The notes: a model not told the origin generated them from the letters alone. Positions 46,975 through 58,726 are shown, counted from the stretch's first letter. The stretch: DNA of 64,000 nt from Penium margaritaceum (GCA_023375785.1 SZWC01001568.1:165859-229858), one strand, 5' to 3'. Numbers and translations: made by a program.

Positions 46975-47020
46975 CCTACGCCTGTCAGGCCAGCTTCTAC
47001 GCCGGCCTGACAGGCGTAGG
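46975..47020. repeat. Perfect 17-bp inverted repeat at the junction of two minisatellites
   Basis: CCTACGCCTGTCAGGCC (46975-46991) and GGCCTGACAGGCGTAGG (47004-47020) are exact reverse complements around a 12-base loop. The left arm is minisatellite sequence; the right arm is immediately followed by the AT-rich 13-bp array. It could mark a fold-back repair event or an assembly join. Confidence 0.95.
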
Positions 47021-50000
47021 TACAAAGCATACGCACAAACTTTATGCACAAATTTTATGAAAAAAGCATGTGCACAAAGTTTATGCAGAAAGTTTATGCA
47101 CACTGTTTATTCACAACCTTTGTGCACAAAGTTTATGTACAAAGTTTATGTACAGAGTTCATGCACAAGGTGTATTCACAAAGTTTATGCACAACTTCTA
47201 TACACAAACTTTATGCACAATGTTTATGCACAAAGTTTTTGCACAAAGTTTATGCACAGATTTTATGCACAAAGTTTATGCACAAAGATTATGCACAAAG
47301 TTCATCACAATGTTTATGCACAACATTTGTACACAACGTTCACGCACAAATTTTATGCACAAAGTTTATGCACAAAGTCTATGCACAAATTTTACGCACA
47401 AAGTTTTTGCACAAAGTTTATGCAAAAACTTTATGCACAAAGTTTATGCACACCGCTTATGCACGAGGTTTATGCACACAGTTTATGCACAAAGTTTATG
47501 TAGAAATTTTATGCACAAAGTTTATGCGCAACGTTTATGCACAACGTTTTGCACAAAGTTTATGCAAAACGTTTATGCACAAACTTTATGCACAGGTTTT
47601 ATGCACAAATTTCACGGACGGAATTTATGCACAAAGTTTATGCACAATGTTTGTGCACAACGTTTGTGCACAAAGTTTATGCAAAACGTTTATGTACGGA
47701 GTTCATGTACAAATTCTATGCACAAACTCTATGCACAAAGTTAATGCACAAATTGTATGCACAAAGTTTATGCACAACTTCCGTGCACAGATTTTATGCA
47801 CAAAGGTGATGCACAAAGATTATGCACAAATTTCACGGACAACGTTTATGCACAAATTCATGCACAAATTTTATGCACAACGTTTATGGACAAAACTATG
47901 CACAAGGTTATGCACACAGTTTATGCACAAGGCTTATGCACAAAGTTTATGCACAAAGCTTGTGCACAAAGTTTATGGACAAGGTTTATGCACAAAGTTT
48001 ATGCACGAATTCTATGCACAAAGTTTATGCACAATGTTCATGCACAAAGTTTATGTAAAAATCTTGTGTAGAGAGTTTGTACAAAAATTTCATGCACCAA
48101 GATTATGCACAAAGTGTATGCACAAAGTTTATGTTCAAGTTTTATGTACAAAGTTCATGCACAATGTTTATGCACAAAGTTTATGCACAAAGTCTATGCA
48201 CCAACTTTATGCACAAAGTTTATGCACAAAGTGTATGCACAAATTTCATGCACAAAGTTTATGCACAGAGTTTATGCATGAATTGTATGCACAAAGTTCA
48301 TGCACAAAGTTTGTGCACAAAGTATGTGCACAAAGCTTATGCACAAATTTTATGCACAGTGTCTGTGCACAAATCTGTATGCACAGAGTTTACGCACAAA
48401 GTCAATGCACTAATTTTATGCGCAAAGTTTATGCACAAAGTTTATGCATAAAGTTTTTGCACAAAGTTTATGCACAGAGCTTATTCATAAGTTTTATGCA
48501 AATTTTTATGCACAAGGTTTATGCACAAGGTTTATGCACAAAGTTTATGCACAAAGCTTGTGTACAAAGTGTATGAAAAAACTTTATGCACAAGGTTTAT
48601 GCACAAGTTTTATGCACATGTTTTATGCACAAAGGTTGTAGACAAAGTTTATGCAGGAGTTTTATGCACAACGTTTATGCATGAATTCTATGCAAAAATT
48701 CGACGTACAATGTATATGAACAATTTCCATGCACAAAGCTTACGTACAAAGTTTATGCACAACGTTTATGCACAAATTGTATGCACCAAACTTATGCACA
48801 ATGATTATGCACAATGTTTATGCACAAAGTTTGTGCACAAAGTTTATGGACAAGGTTCTCGCACAAAATCTATGCACAAAGTTTATGAAAAAGTTTGTAC
48901 ACAAAGTTTCCACAAAGTAAATGCACAAATTCTTTTAACAAATTTTATGCATAGTGTTTATGCACAAATTCAATGCACAACGTTTATGCACAAATCTTAT
49001 GCACAATGTTTATGCACAAAGTGTATGCACAAAGTTTATGCACAATGTCTATACACAAAGTTTATGCACAACATCTGTACACGAAGTTTATGCACAAAGT
49101 TGATGCACAAAGTTTGTATACAAAGTTTATTCACAAATTTTATGCAGAAAGTTTGTACACAAAGTTCATGCACCACGTTTATGCACAAAGTTTATGCACA
49201 GAGTTTATGCATACATTTTATGCTCAAAGTTTTTATCACAAGGTTTATGCACAAAGTTTATGCACAAAGTTTATGCACACAGTATATGCACAAAGTGTAT
49301 GATCAAAGTTGATGCACAAGTTCTATGCACAAATTTTATGCATAATTTTATGCACAAAGTTTGTACACAAAGTTTATGCACAAATTTTATGTACAACGTT
49401 TATGCACAAATTTTATGCACAAATTGAACTCACAAAGTTTATGCACAACGTCTATGCACAACGTTTATACACAAATTCTATGCACAAAGCTTATGCACAC
49501 TGTTTATGCACAATGTTTGTGCACAGAGTTTATGGACGAGGTTTATGCACAAAGTCTATGCACAAAGTTTATGCACAAAGCTTATGCACAAAGTTTATGC
49601 ACAAATATTATGCACAAAGTTTGTGCAAAACGTTTATGGACAAGGTTTATGTACAAAGTTTATGCACAACGTTCTTACACAAAGTTTATGCACAATGTTT
49701 ACGCACAAAGTTTATGCAGCACATTTATGCACAAAGTTTATTCACAAACTTAATGCACAACGTTTATGCACATTATTTATGCACAAAGTTTATGTATAGA
49801 GTTTATGCATAAACGTTATGCACAAAGTTTATGCACAAAGTTTATGCACAAAGTATGTGCACAAAGTTTATGCACAAAGTGTATACACAAAGTCTATGCA
49901 CAACATCTGTGCACAAATTTCATGCACAGGGTTTATGCACAAAGTTAATGCACAAAGTTTATGCACACTTTTCATGCACAAAGCGTATGCACAAAGTTGA

Positions 50001-51835
50001 TGCACAAATTCTATGTACAAAGTTTATGCACAAAGTTTGTACACAAAGTGTATGCACCAAGTTTATGCACAAAGTTTATGGACAAAGTTTATGTGCAAAT
50101 TTTATGCACAATGTTTATGCACAAGGTTTATAAACAAAGTTTATGCACAAAGTTTATGCACCAAGTTTGTGTACAAAGTTTATGCACAAACTTTATGCAC
50201 GAAGTGTATGCACAAAGTTTATGCACAAGGTTTATGCACAAAGTTTATGCACAGAGTTAATGGATAAGTTGTATGCACAAAGTCTATGCAAAAAAGTTAT
50301 GCACAAAGTATGTGCACAAAGTTTACACACAAAATTATGCAAAAAGTTTATGTACAACGTTTGTGCACAGATTTCACGCACAGAGTTTATGCACAAAGTG
50401 AATGCACAAAGTCTATGAACAAAGTTTATGCACAAATTGTATGCAAAACGTTTATGCACAACGTCTGTACACAACGTCTGTGCACAAAGTTGATGCAGGA
50501 AGCTTACGTACAAATTCTATGCATGAAGTCCATGCACAAATTCTGTACACAAAGTTTATGCATAGAGGTTATGCATAAATGTTATGCAAATATTTTATGC
50601 ACAAAGTTTTTGCACAATGCATGTGCACAACTTTATGCAAAACGTTTATGCACAATGTCTGTGCACAAATTTTATGTACAGAGGTTATGCACAAAGTTAA
50701 TGTACAAAGATTATGAAAAAAGTTATGCACAAAGTGTATGCACAAAGCTTGCACACAGAGTTCATGCCCAAATTTCATGCACAAAGTTTATGCACAAATT
50801 TTATGCACAAAGTTCACGCAAAACGTTTATGCACAAACTCTATGCACAGAGTTTATGCACAAAGCTTATGCACAAAGTTTATGCACAAAGTTTATGCACG
50901 AAGTTTATGCACAAAGTTTATGCACAAATTTTAAGTACAAAGTGTATGAACAAAGTTTATGCACAACGTTTATGCACAAAGTTTATGCACAGAGCTTATG
51001 CACAAATTTTATGCACAAAGTTCACGCAAAATGTTTATGCACAAAGATTATGCACAAATTCTATGCACGATAACTCTGCAGGTTTTTTCTAACATAGTTT
51101 ATGCACAAAGCTTATGCACTAAGTTTGTGCATAAAGTTTATGGACATTGCTTATGCACAATGTTTATGCACAAACTTTATGCACACAGTTTATGCACCAA
51201 GTTTATGCACTAGTTTTATGCACTGAGTTGATGCACAACGTTTATGCCCTAGGTTTATACATAAAGTTCATGCACGAAGTGTATGCACAAAGTTTATGTA
51301 CAAAGTGTATGAACAAAGTTTATGCACATGGTTTACTCAAAGTGTTTATGCACAGAGATCCTGCACAAAGTCAATGTACAAAGTTTATGCATGTAGTTCA
51401 TGCACAAATATTATGCACAAAGTTTATACACAGTTTATGCACAAAATTGATGCCAAAAGTTTATGCGCAAAGCTTATGCACAAAGTTTATGCACAACTTT
51501 TGTGCACAAAGTTTATGGACAAGGTTTATGCACAAAGTTCATGCACGAAGTTTATGCACAAAGTTTATGTACAACATTTATGAACAAAGCTTATGCACAA
51601 GGGTTATGCACAAAGCTTATGCACAAATTTCATGCACAAAGTTTACGCACCAAGTTTATGCACAAAGTTCATGCACAAAATTTATGCACAAACTTTATGC
51701 ACAAAGTTTATGCACAAAGTATGTGCACAAAGTTTATGCACAAAGTTTATGCACAGCTTTTGTGCACAAACTTTATGCACAGATTGTATGCACATAGTTA
51801 CTGCACAAATTTTACGCAAAAAGTTTATGCACGGT
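47021..51835. repeat. 13-bp AT-rich minisatellite
   Basis: About 370 units of TTTATGCACAAAG with frequent substitutions. Because 13 is not a multiple of three and the unit has no stop in any plus frame, all plus frames read the same 13-residue cycle MHKVYAQSLCTKF over 39 bp, giving long artefact ORFs (510 codons from 47044). The minus strand has a TAA in one of every three units. A break with non-repeat bases lies at about 51068-51100 (CGATAACTCTGCAGG). The units include the 9-mer TTATGCACA. Confidence 0.95.
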
Positions 51836-54800
51836 GTGGCTACCACGCAAACTGAAAACCCAAAGTAGGAATATGTCACTGTCCATGACAAAAGAATTTC
51901 ACTGTGTGGTCAACATTGACAACTCACACAAGAGTCACAAATGGTCAAGGAAATAAAGAATGGTTTGGGACTACGAGTTATTGACTAGCAAGTACAAGGA
52001 CCTTCAATCAGCAGTGGCATGGTGTGGCAACCATGCCCAATGACCAACCAAAGTGACAAATGTCGCAGACCATAACCATAGAGTTCCACTATATGTTGTC
52101 AACTTTGACAACACATAATACAAGTCACAAATGGTCAGAGGGGAAAACAATAGTTTGGGAATACTAGTTATTGACTAGCAAGTACAAAGACCTTCAATAC
52201 GTAGTGGCACCGTGTGGCTACCATGCACGATGATCACCAAGGTAGGCACAAGTCACTGACCATGACCAAAGAGCTTCACTATATGTGGTTGACTGACAAC
52301 TCGAGTAAAAAATGTTCAGAGGGGGAAACAATGGTTTGACAATACTAGTCAATGACTAACAAGTACAAATGCCTTCAATAAGCAGTAGCACGATGTGGCT
52401 ACCATGCACAATGACCACCAAAGTAGGCATACATCACTGACCATGACCAAATAAATTCACTATGTATGGTAAATGTTTCCAGCTCATAACTTCTTTCACA
52501 AATGTCCAGAGGGGGAAACAATGGTCTTGGAATACTAGTTATTGACTAAAAGGTAGGAAGACCTTCAACATTTAGTAGCACGGCGTGGCTACCATGCACA
52601 ATGACCAACTAAAGTAGCCATATGCCACTGACCATGACCAAAGAATTTCACAATGCGTGGTCAACATGGACAACTTATGATACGAGTCAAAAATATTCAT
52701 AGGGGGAAACAATGGTTTGAGAATACAAGTGATCAACTAGCAAGTGCAAAGAACTTCAATAAGTAGTGGCACGGTGTCGCTACCATGCACGATGACGAAC
52801 CAAATTAGGCATGTGTCACTGGCCATGGCCAAAGAATTTCACTGTGTGGTCAACATTGACAACTCATAATACAAGTCACAAATGGTCAGAGGGGGAAACC
52901 ATGGTTTGGGAATATTTTTTCTTGACATTCAATAAGTAGTGGCACAGTGTGGCTGCAATGCACAATGACCACCAAAGAAGGCATATGTCACTGACCAGTA
53001 CCAAAGAATTTCACTATGCGTGGTCAACGCAGACAACTCATAGTACGAGTCACAAATGGTCAGAGGTGGAAACAATGGTTTGGGAATACTAGTTATCGGC
53101 TCTCAAGTACAAAGACCTTCAATATGTAGTGGCACAACGTGGCTACCACGCACAATGACCAACCAAAGTTTGCATATGCCCCTTACCATGGCCAAAGAAT
53201 TTCACTATGTGTGGTCAACGTTCCCAACCCATGTTTCGAGTCACAAATGGTGAGAGGGGGAAACAATGGTTTGGGGATAGTAGTTATTGATGAGCAAGTA
53301 CAAGGAACTTCAATAAGTAGTGGCACAGTGTGGCTATCATGCAAAAGGACCCACCAAAGAAGGCATATGTCACTGGCTATGACCAAAAAAATTCACTACG
53401 TGTGGTCAACGTTGAAAACTCATAATACGAGCCACAAATGTTCAGACGGGGGAACAATGGTTCCGGAATTTTAGTTATTCACTAACATGTACAAACACCT
53501 TCAAGACGTAGTTGCACGGTGTGGCTACCATGCACAATGACCAACCAAATTAGGCATATGTCGCTCATCATGACCAAAGAATTTCACTATGTGTGGTCAA
53601 CGTTGGCAACTCAAAATACGAGTCAAAAATGGTCAGAGAGGGAAACAATGGATTGGGAATACTAGTCATCAACTAGCAAGTACAAATAACTCCAATAAGT
53701 AGTAGCATGGTGTGGTTAGCATGTACAATTAACAACCAAATTAGGCAATTGTCACTAACCATGACAAGATAACTTCACTATGTGTGGTCAACAATGACAA
53801 CTCATAACACGAGTCACAAATGGCCAGAGGGGGGAACAATGGTTTGGGAATACTAGTTATCGACTAGCCAGTACGCAGAACTTCAATAAATGGTGGCAAG
53901 CTCTCGCTAACATGCACAATGACCAGTCAAAGTAGGCATATATTACTGACGATGAACAAAAAATTTCACTATGTGTGGCCAACGTTGATAACTCATAATA
54001 CAAGTCACAAATAGTCAGAGGGGGGAAACAGTGGTTTGGGAATACTAGTTATCGACTAACAAGTACACAGATCTTTAATACATAGTGGTACAGTGTGGCT
54101 TCCATGCACAATGACCAACCAATGTAGGCATATGTGACCGACCATGACCACAGAATTTCACCATGTGTGGTCAACGTTGACAACTCATAACATGATTCAG
54201 AATTGGAGAGAGGGGGAAACTATGGTTTGGGAATGCTAGTTATTGATTAGTAAGTACAAAGAATTTCAATAAGTAGTGGTGCGTTATGGCTACCATACAC
54301 AATGACCAAGTAGAGAAAGCATATGTCAATGACCATGACCAAATAATCTCACTATGTGTGGTCAACATTGACAACTCGTAAAACGAGTCACAAATGGTCA
54401 GAGTGGGGAACAATGGTTTGGGAATACTAGTTATCAACTAGCAAGTACAAAGAACTACAATAAGTAGTGGCACAGTGTGGGTACTATGTACAATGAGCAA
54501 CCAAAGTAGGCAAACGTCAGTGACCATGACCAAAGATTTTCACCTTGTATGTTCAATGTTGACAACTCATAATACAAATCACAAATGGTCACAAGGGGGG
54601 GGGAATGGTTTGGGAATACTAGTTATCGACCAGCAAGTACAAAAGACCGTCAACCAGTAGTGGCACGGTGTAGCTAACATGTAAAGTGAGCAACCAAAGT
54701 AGACATACATTGTTTACCATGACCAAATAATTTCTCTTTGTGTGGTCAGAGTTGAAAACTCATAATTCGAGTCACAAATAGTCGGATGGGGAAACAATGG

Positions 54801-55651
54801 TTTGGAAATACTAGTTATTGACTAGCAAGTACAAAGACCTTCAAGTGTTAGTGGCACGGTGTGACTACCACACACAATGACCAACCAAAGTAGGCATATG
54901 TCACTGACCATGAAGAAACAATTTCACTATGTGTGGTCAATGTTGACAACTCCTTTCTACGAGTCACACATGGTCAGAGGGGGAAACAATGCTTTAGGAA
55001 TACTAGTTATCGACTAGCAAGTACAAAGACCTTCAATAAGAAGTGGCACAGTGTGGCTACCATGCACAATTACCAACCAAAGGAGGAAGATGCCTCTGAC
55101 CATGACAAAAGAATATCGCAATGTGTGGTCAAAGCTGACAACTCATGATACGAGTCACAAATGGTCAGAGGAAGAAATTTCTTTCTGGGAATACTAGTCA
55201 TCGGCTAGCAGGTACAAAGACCTTTGATAGGGAGTGGCACGGTGTGGCTACCATGCACAATGACCAACCAAAGTGGGCATATGTCGATGACCATGACCAA
55301 GCAATCTCACTATGTGTGGCGAACATTGAAAACTCCTTTCTACGAGTCACAAATGGTCAGAGAAGCAACAATGGTTTAGGAATACTAGTTATCAGCTAAC
55401 AAGTACAAAGACCTTCAATAAATAGTGGCACGGTGTGGCTCCCATGCACAACGACCAACCAAAATGGGTATGTGTCACTGACCATGACCAAAGAATTTCA
55501 CTGTGTGTGGTCAACGCGGACAACTTTCAATACGAGTCACAAATGGTCAGAGGGGGAAACAATCGTTTGGGAATATTAGTTATCGATTAGCAAGTACAAA
55601 GACCTTCAATCAGTAGTGGCAGGGTGTGGCTACCATGCACAATGACCAACC
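51836..55651. repeat. Satellite of about 190 bp, left block (about 20 units)
   Basis: Units begin around GTGGCACGGTGTGGCTACC, continue with CATGCACAATGACCAACC, AAAGTAGGCATATGTCACTG, GGTCAACGTTGACAACTC, GTCACAAATGGTCAGAGGGG and end with CTAGCAAGTACAAAGACC. Distances between repeats of the same phrase are 188-191 bp. Units are diverged and fall into recurrent subtypes. No gene is present; apparent ORFs of 60-110 codons follow the unit. Confidence 0.95.
55577..55651. repeat. 75-bp target duplication of the Penelope-like element, left copy
   Basis: 55577-55651 and 58732-58806 are identical except two substitutions. They share three variants rare in other units (CGATTAG, CAATCAG, GGCAGGG), so they derive from one original unit. 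Confidence 0.85.
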
Positions 55652-57183
55652 TGATTGAACGAGCGCTTGCAACTGATTGGATGATAGCTGTGGAACGGGA
55701 GATAGAGGTACAGGTTCATAGGTTTCTGGTATGTAGAAGTGTCCAGAATTCTTGAACTCTTGAACCGGTCTCCTTTGAAGATGCGCAGGTCCAAAAACAC
55801 CACCTCTTGGTCTGAGATGTCATACTTGATTTTGATGCTCTCGTCCAATTAGTTCAATGTCTGCAAAAACTTCTCTAGTGTGTCTCTTGGTCCATCCCAG
55901 ATGATGAAGCCGTCGTCTATGAAGCGACGGTGTAGCACAGGTGCAGTTTCTGTCTGTAGGAGAAGCAGTCTGTCTAAGAAACTCATGAAGAGAATAGCAA
56001 AGGAGACAGCTGATGGTGTTCCCATCGCAGTTCCTTTGACTTGATGCCAGCAGTGCCCTTGGAACTCAACGTAGCTGTTACACATAACCCATCTAAGGAG
56101 TTGAGAGACTAAAGGTCCTAACTTGTGCCTTGCTTGCCGTAACATCACATCAATGTAGTAGAACGCACGGTCAAGAGGAATGCTAGGATATAGTGCTTCG
56201 ACATCATAGGTTTCTAAGAGACAGCCGTTGTGGAGGGGGAGGGAGTCTAGTTCCATGAGAAGAGAGGAGCTATCTTTTAGGTAGGTGGGCTGTTGTGTGA
56301 CTAGTTGCCGTAGTTGCCAGTCTAGCCATTTAGACACGTTATTCTTCACCCATGAGTGACTGGCCGCAATTGGCCTTCCCACCACCGGTTTTTTATGCAC
56401 CTTCATGATCACATAGAACGGGCATGGCTTGAAGCCATGTATAGGCTCCTTGAAGAAGAAGTTCCAAATCTGGGGAGAGAGGAGATTACCGCCAGAAAAA
56501 TCTTGGTGGATTTGCTCAAGGGCAGCAAGCACACGTTTTGGGTTTGCTTCTTCTTGGACATAGGTGGTTGGGTCACCGAGATGTCGTAGACACTCGGAGA
56601 TGTAGTCACTTCTGTCCAAGATTGTGATTCCCAAGTTCTTGTCCGCGGGTTTAATCATGATAGAGTGATCGGCGCTGAGTTGCCGGACCGTGGAGAGAAG
56701 GTGCTTGTGTCTTTGTTGAGAGTTGATTGAAGAAGAAGAGGAAGAAGAAAAACAAGCCTCTTTGAATTCTGCTTCAAGACAAGAGATGGCTAGTTCCGTA
56801 TCGGGACAATCTGGAGGAGGTTGCCAAGAGGGATTCCGGATCACAAAAACATCTTTGCTGAGGGGAGGCTGATCCTTGAAGTGAATGGACAGGCGTGCTT
56901 GCCTTGCCACATCATCAAGGCTGGATTTGACCAAGTCATCAGAAAAGGAACGTGGTTTGAAGACAAAATTGAGACCAAGGCCGAGGGCTAGACACTCCTT
57001 GGCTGAAAGAATTCTTGAGCTCAAATTGTGAATACCCATGTTTGAAATTCGTGACAGTAGCTGGGATGGTGTCCGGGAACAAAAAATCCTCAAGGCAAGT
57101 GAAGTCACTGGGTCTGAACTCAGAGGGGCCTCTTGCCCTTGTCTTTTCCTGCGCCGGCTCCGCCGTTTTTTGTAGCTTTGCCC
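55652..57183 (-). pseudogene. Penelope-like reverse transcriptase, one internal stop, truncated
   Basis: The frame is open from 57183 to a TAA at 55849-55851 and continues in frame to the satellite border. Landmarks in order: IMIKPADKNLGITILDRSDYISECLRHL; FYVIMKVHKKPVVGRPIAAS; TYDVEALYPSIPLDRAF with the first catalytic aspartate; VKGTAMGTPSAVSFAILFMSFLD; and RRFIDDGFIIWDG, whose FIDD (near 55913-55924) holds the other two. After the stop come VVFLDLRIFKGDRF and TYQKPMNLYLYLPFHSYHP. These are the RT motifs of Penelope-like elements rather than of LINEs. Translation would start by frameshift from ORF1, since the first ATG in this frame (ISNMGIHNLSS) is internal. The C-terminal third is missing here. 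Confidence 0.88.
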
Positions 57184-58337
57184 TTACCCTTCTCGTGCTT
57201 GGTGGTGTTGTTGTTGCCTTGCTTGGTGTTCTTGGGCTGCGGCTTGGGCTTGGGCTTCTGTTGACTGTTGCGGTGCTGCTGAGTAGAGCGCTGCTGAGTC
57301 TTCAGAGGCTTCTGCTGAAGCTGCGGACCTTTGCCAAGGATACCGCTGGCCACAGAGGGGGGCTTGGAGCTGGCATTGGAGCTGGCTTTGGAGCTGGAGT
57401 TGGTCTTGGACACCTCGCGCTTGATTACAGCCGTGAGCTCGGCCTTGAGGGAGGTCTTTGCAGAGTGAAACAGTTTGCCGATGGTGGGTTCCGGCTTCAT
57501 CTCTGCTTCCTTCAGATCTGCAGCTTCGCGGGTCTTCTTCTTTGCTGCAGCTTTGGCCTTGCGGATAGCAAGTTTTTCTGCAGCTTGACAGAAGATTAGC
57601 TTCACCTTTTTGTTGTAATCTTCCAGGGTTTTCTCAGTCCACTTCTTGAATTCGGTGGTGACGTAGTCGTTGAAAAAACCAGTCAGGGAGGAGTTATTGA
57701 GTTCTGTGGTGGTAGCTTGAAGTTCCAGCTGCAGTTCGGCGCGTTGACAGGTGATGTCGTCCTTGATTTTATGACGGAGGTCTTCCTTGAAGGACATCAT
57801 GTTGTCGCGTTGAGATTCAAGGTACTTGCGATGTGCTTCTGCAAAAACAGCGTTAGATTCTGCTTGACGGAGAGGACGTTTGGGGCACTCAAACTTGGGA
57901 GTCTTCAGGCGAATGGAGTGTGGGATCAGCTCCTGAGCCTTCAGATCCGCAAGCTTGGTGATGTCGTCGTCCACTTCCACCAGTTGCGTCGCAAGGTCTT
58001 TGATGCCAAGAAGTGCTTTGCGTCCAGCAACGCGGTGTGGTTATGGAGCGTCTGGAGAGATAGAAAAAAGATCGCGGTGGTTGCGGGGATTCTTGAGGCG
58101 GGTCTTCAGGGCCTTCGCGATGGCGGCGTGCCCCTTGGAAGTTCCCGGTGCGTCAAGCATGACGCAGAGCTCTTCTTGAGGGATCCCTTCAAAGGTATCT
58201 GTGACGACTTCCATGTCGTCATCGTCAGAATCCACTTGCAGTCTGAAACGCTTCGCACACGGCGAAGTTGCGTTAAAGGGAATGAGAATCCCGGCCAGCG
58301 AGGCAGTTGCTTCAACAGATGAGGAAACGGTAGGCAT
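57120..58337 (-). pseudogene. Penelope-like element ORF1, lysine-rich with coiled-coil character
   Basis: ATG at 58335-58337; a TAA at 58041-58043 interrupts, after which the same frame stays open to a TGA at 57120-57122, about 404 codons in all. Part one is acidic in the middle (VDSDDDDMEVV). Part two has a Glu/Lys/Gln-rich helical stretch (AEAHRKYLESQRDNMM, then QRAELQLELQ) that looks coiled-coil, then a very basic Gln/Lys/Pro tail ending KGKGKATKNGGAGAG. I do not recognise a named domain. A nucleic-acid-binding, gag-like role is plausible by composition and by position before the RT. Confidence 0.7.
57165..57171 (-). promoter_or_regulatory. Candidate -1 frameshift site A AAA AAC
   Basis: On the minus strand, ORF1 codons ACA AAA AAC (Thr-Lys-Asn) form the heptamer A AAA AAC in the exact phase needed for -1 slippage. 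It lies in the 64-nt overlap of ORF1 and the RT frame (57120-57183), only 12 nt after the TAA that bounds the RT frame. GC-rich sequence with self-complementary GCCGGC follows about 8-14 nt downstream. Confidence 0.6.
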
Positions 58338-58417
58338 CTCGTGGCAGCAGGAGTTGAAAAGTGAGAGTGAACGTCGCAGTCAACTGGAGTTGCGGAGAAA
58401 ATTGTTTTAGAGCGGAT

Positions 58418-58457
58418 GGCAAACTAGTTTCGGTTCTTGCGAACCTTCATCATTGCC
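58418..58457 (-). ncRNA. Hammerhead-ribozyme-like three-way fold
   Basis: Minus-strand RNA can pair GGCA (58457-58454) with UGCC (58421-58418) as stem I. Inside are AUGAUGA, then a 5-bp stem GGUUC/GAACC capped by GCAA, then GAA and a short ACUAGU stem III, then U before UGCC. This is the layout of a hammerhead core (CUGANGA, stem II, GAA, stem III, UH). Two defects: the invariant C3 is A, and one extra A lies before stem II. Hammerheads are documented in Penelope-like elements at this kind of position. This copy is probably weak or inactive. Confidence 0.45.
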
Positions 58458-58696
58458 TGTTGCTACAACATTGTTCTCTACTCCATATGTAGTGACATGC
58501 GACAGGGGGGGAGCACTGGGACCAGCGTTGCGCGTGGTGAACTCGGAGTGACGGAGGTTGGTAGGAAGCGCGGCTCGCCGCTCGGGGTCTTGAGCCTGTT
58601 CTTGTGGTAGCCGAGCCCGTACAAGATGTTTTTTTAACATGCTTGGCAACCGCCAAGCCAGAATCGTTCGACGACTGAACACGGTAGGATAAAATA

Positions 58697-58726
58697 TTCT
58701 TAGACGTTTTGCAAAACTTCTAAGAA
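58697..58726. repeat. 30-bp near-perfect palindrome at the 5' end of the Penelope-like element
   Basis: TTCTTAGACGTTTTGC is followed by its near reverse complement AAAACTTCTAAGAA, with one mismatched pair. It sits within 35 bp of the element/satellite border. An 11-bp direct repeat GAACACGGTAG at 58677-58687 and 58724-58734 brackets it, the second copy crossing the border. Confidence 0.8.

Noticed and set aside
47044-48576. A 510-codon plus-strand ORF that looks like a repeat protein (MHKVYAQSLCTKF cycles)
   Set aside because: All plus frames of the 13-bp array give the same peptide cycle and there is no promoter, unique domain or frame-specific conservation. It is a consequence of the repeat unit.
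25300-51835. CRISPR array
   Set aside because: The repeats are directly tandem without unique spacers, and units are diverged. No cas genes are present.
57015-57599. 194-codon plus-strand ORF with a hydrophobic Leu/Val-rich sequence
   Set aside because: It is the antisense of the lysine- and glutamine-rich end of ORF1 of the Penelope-like element.
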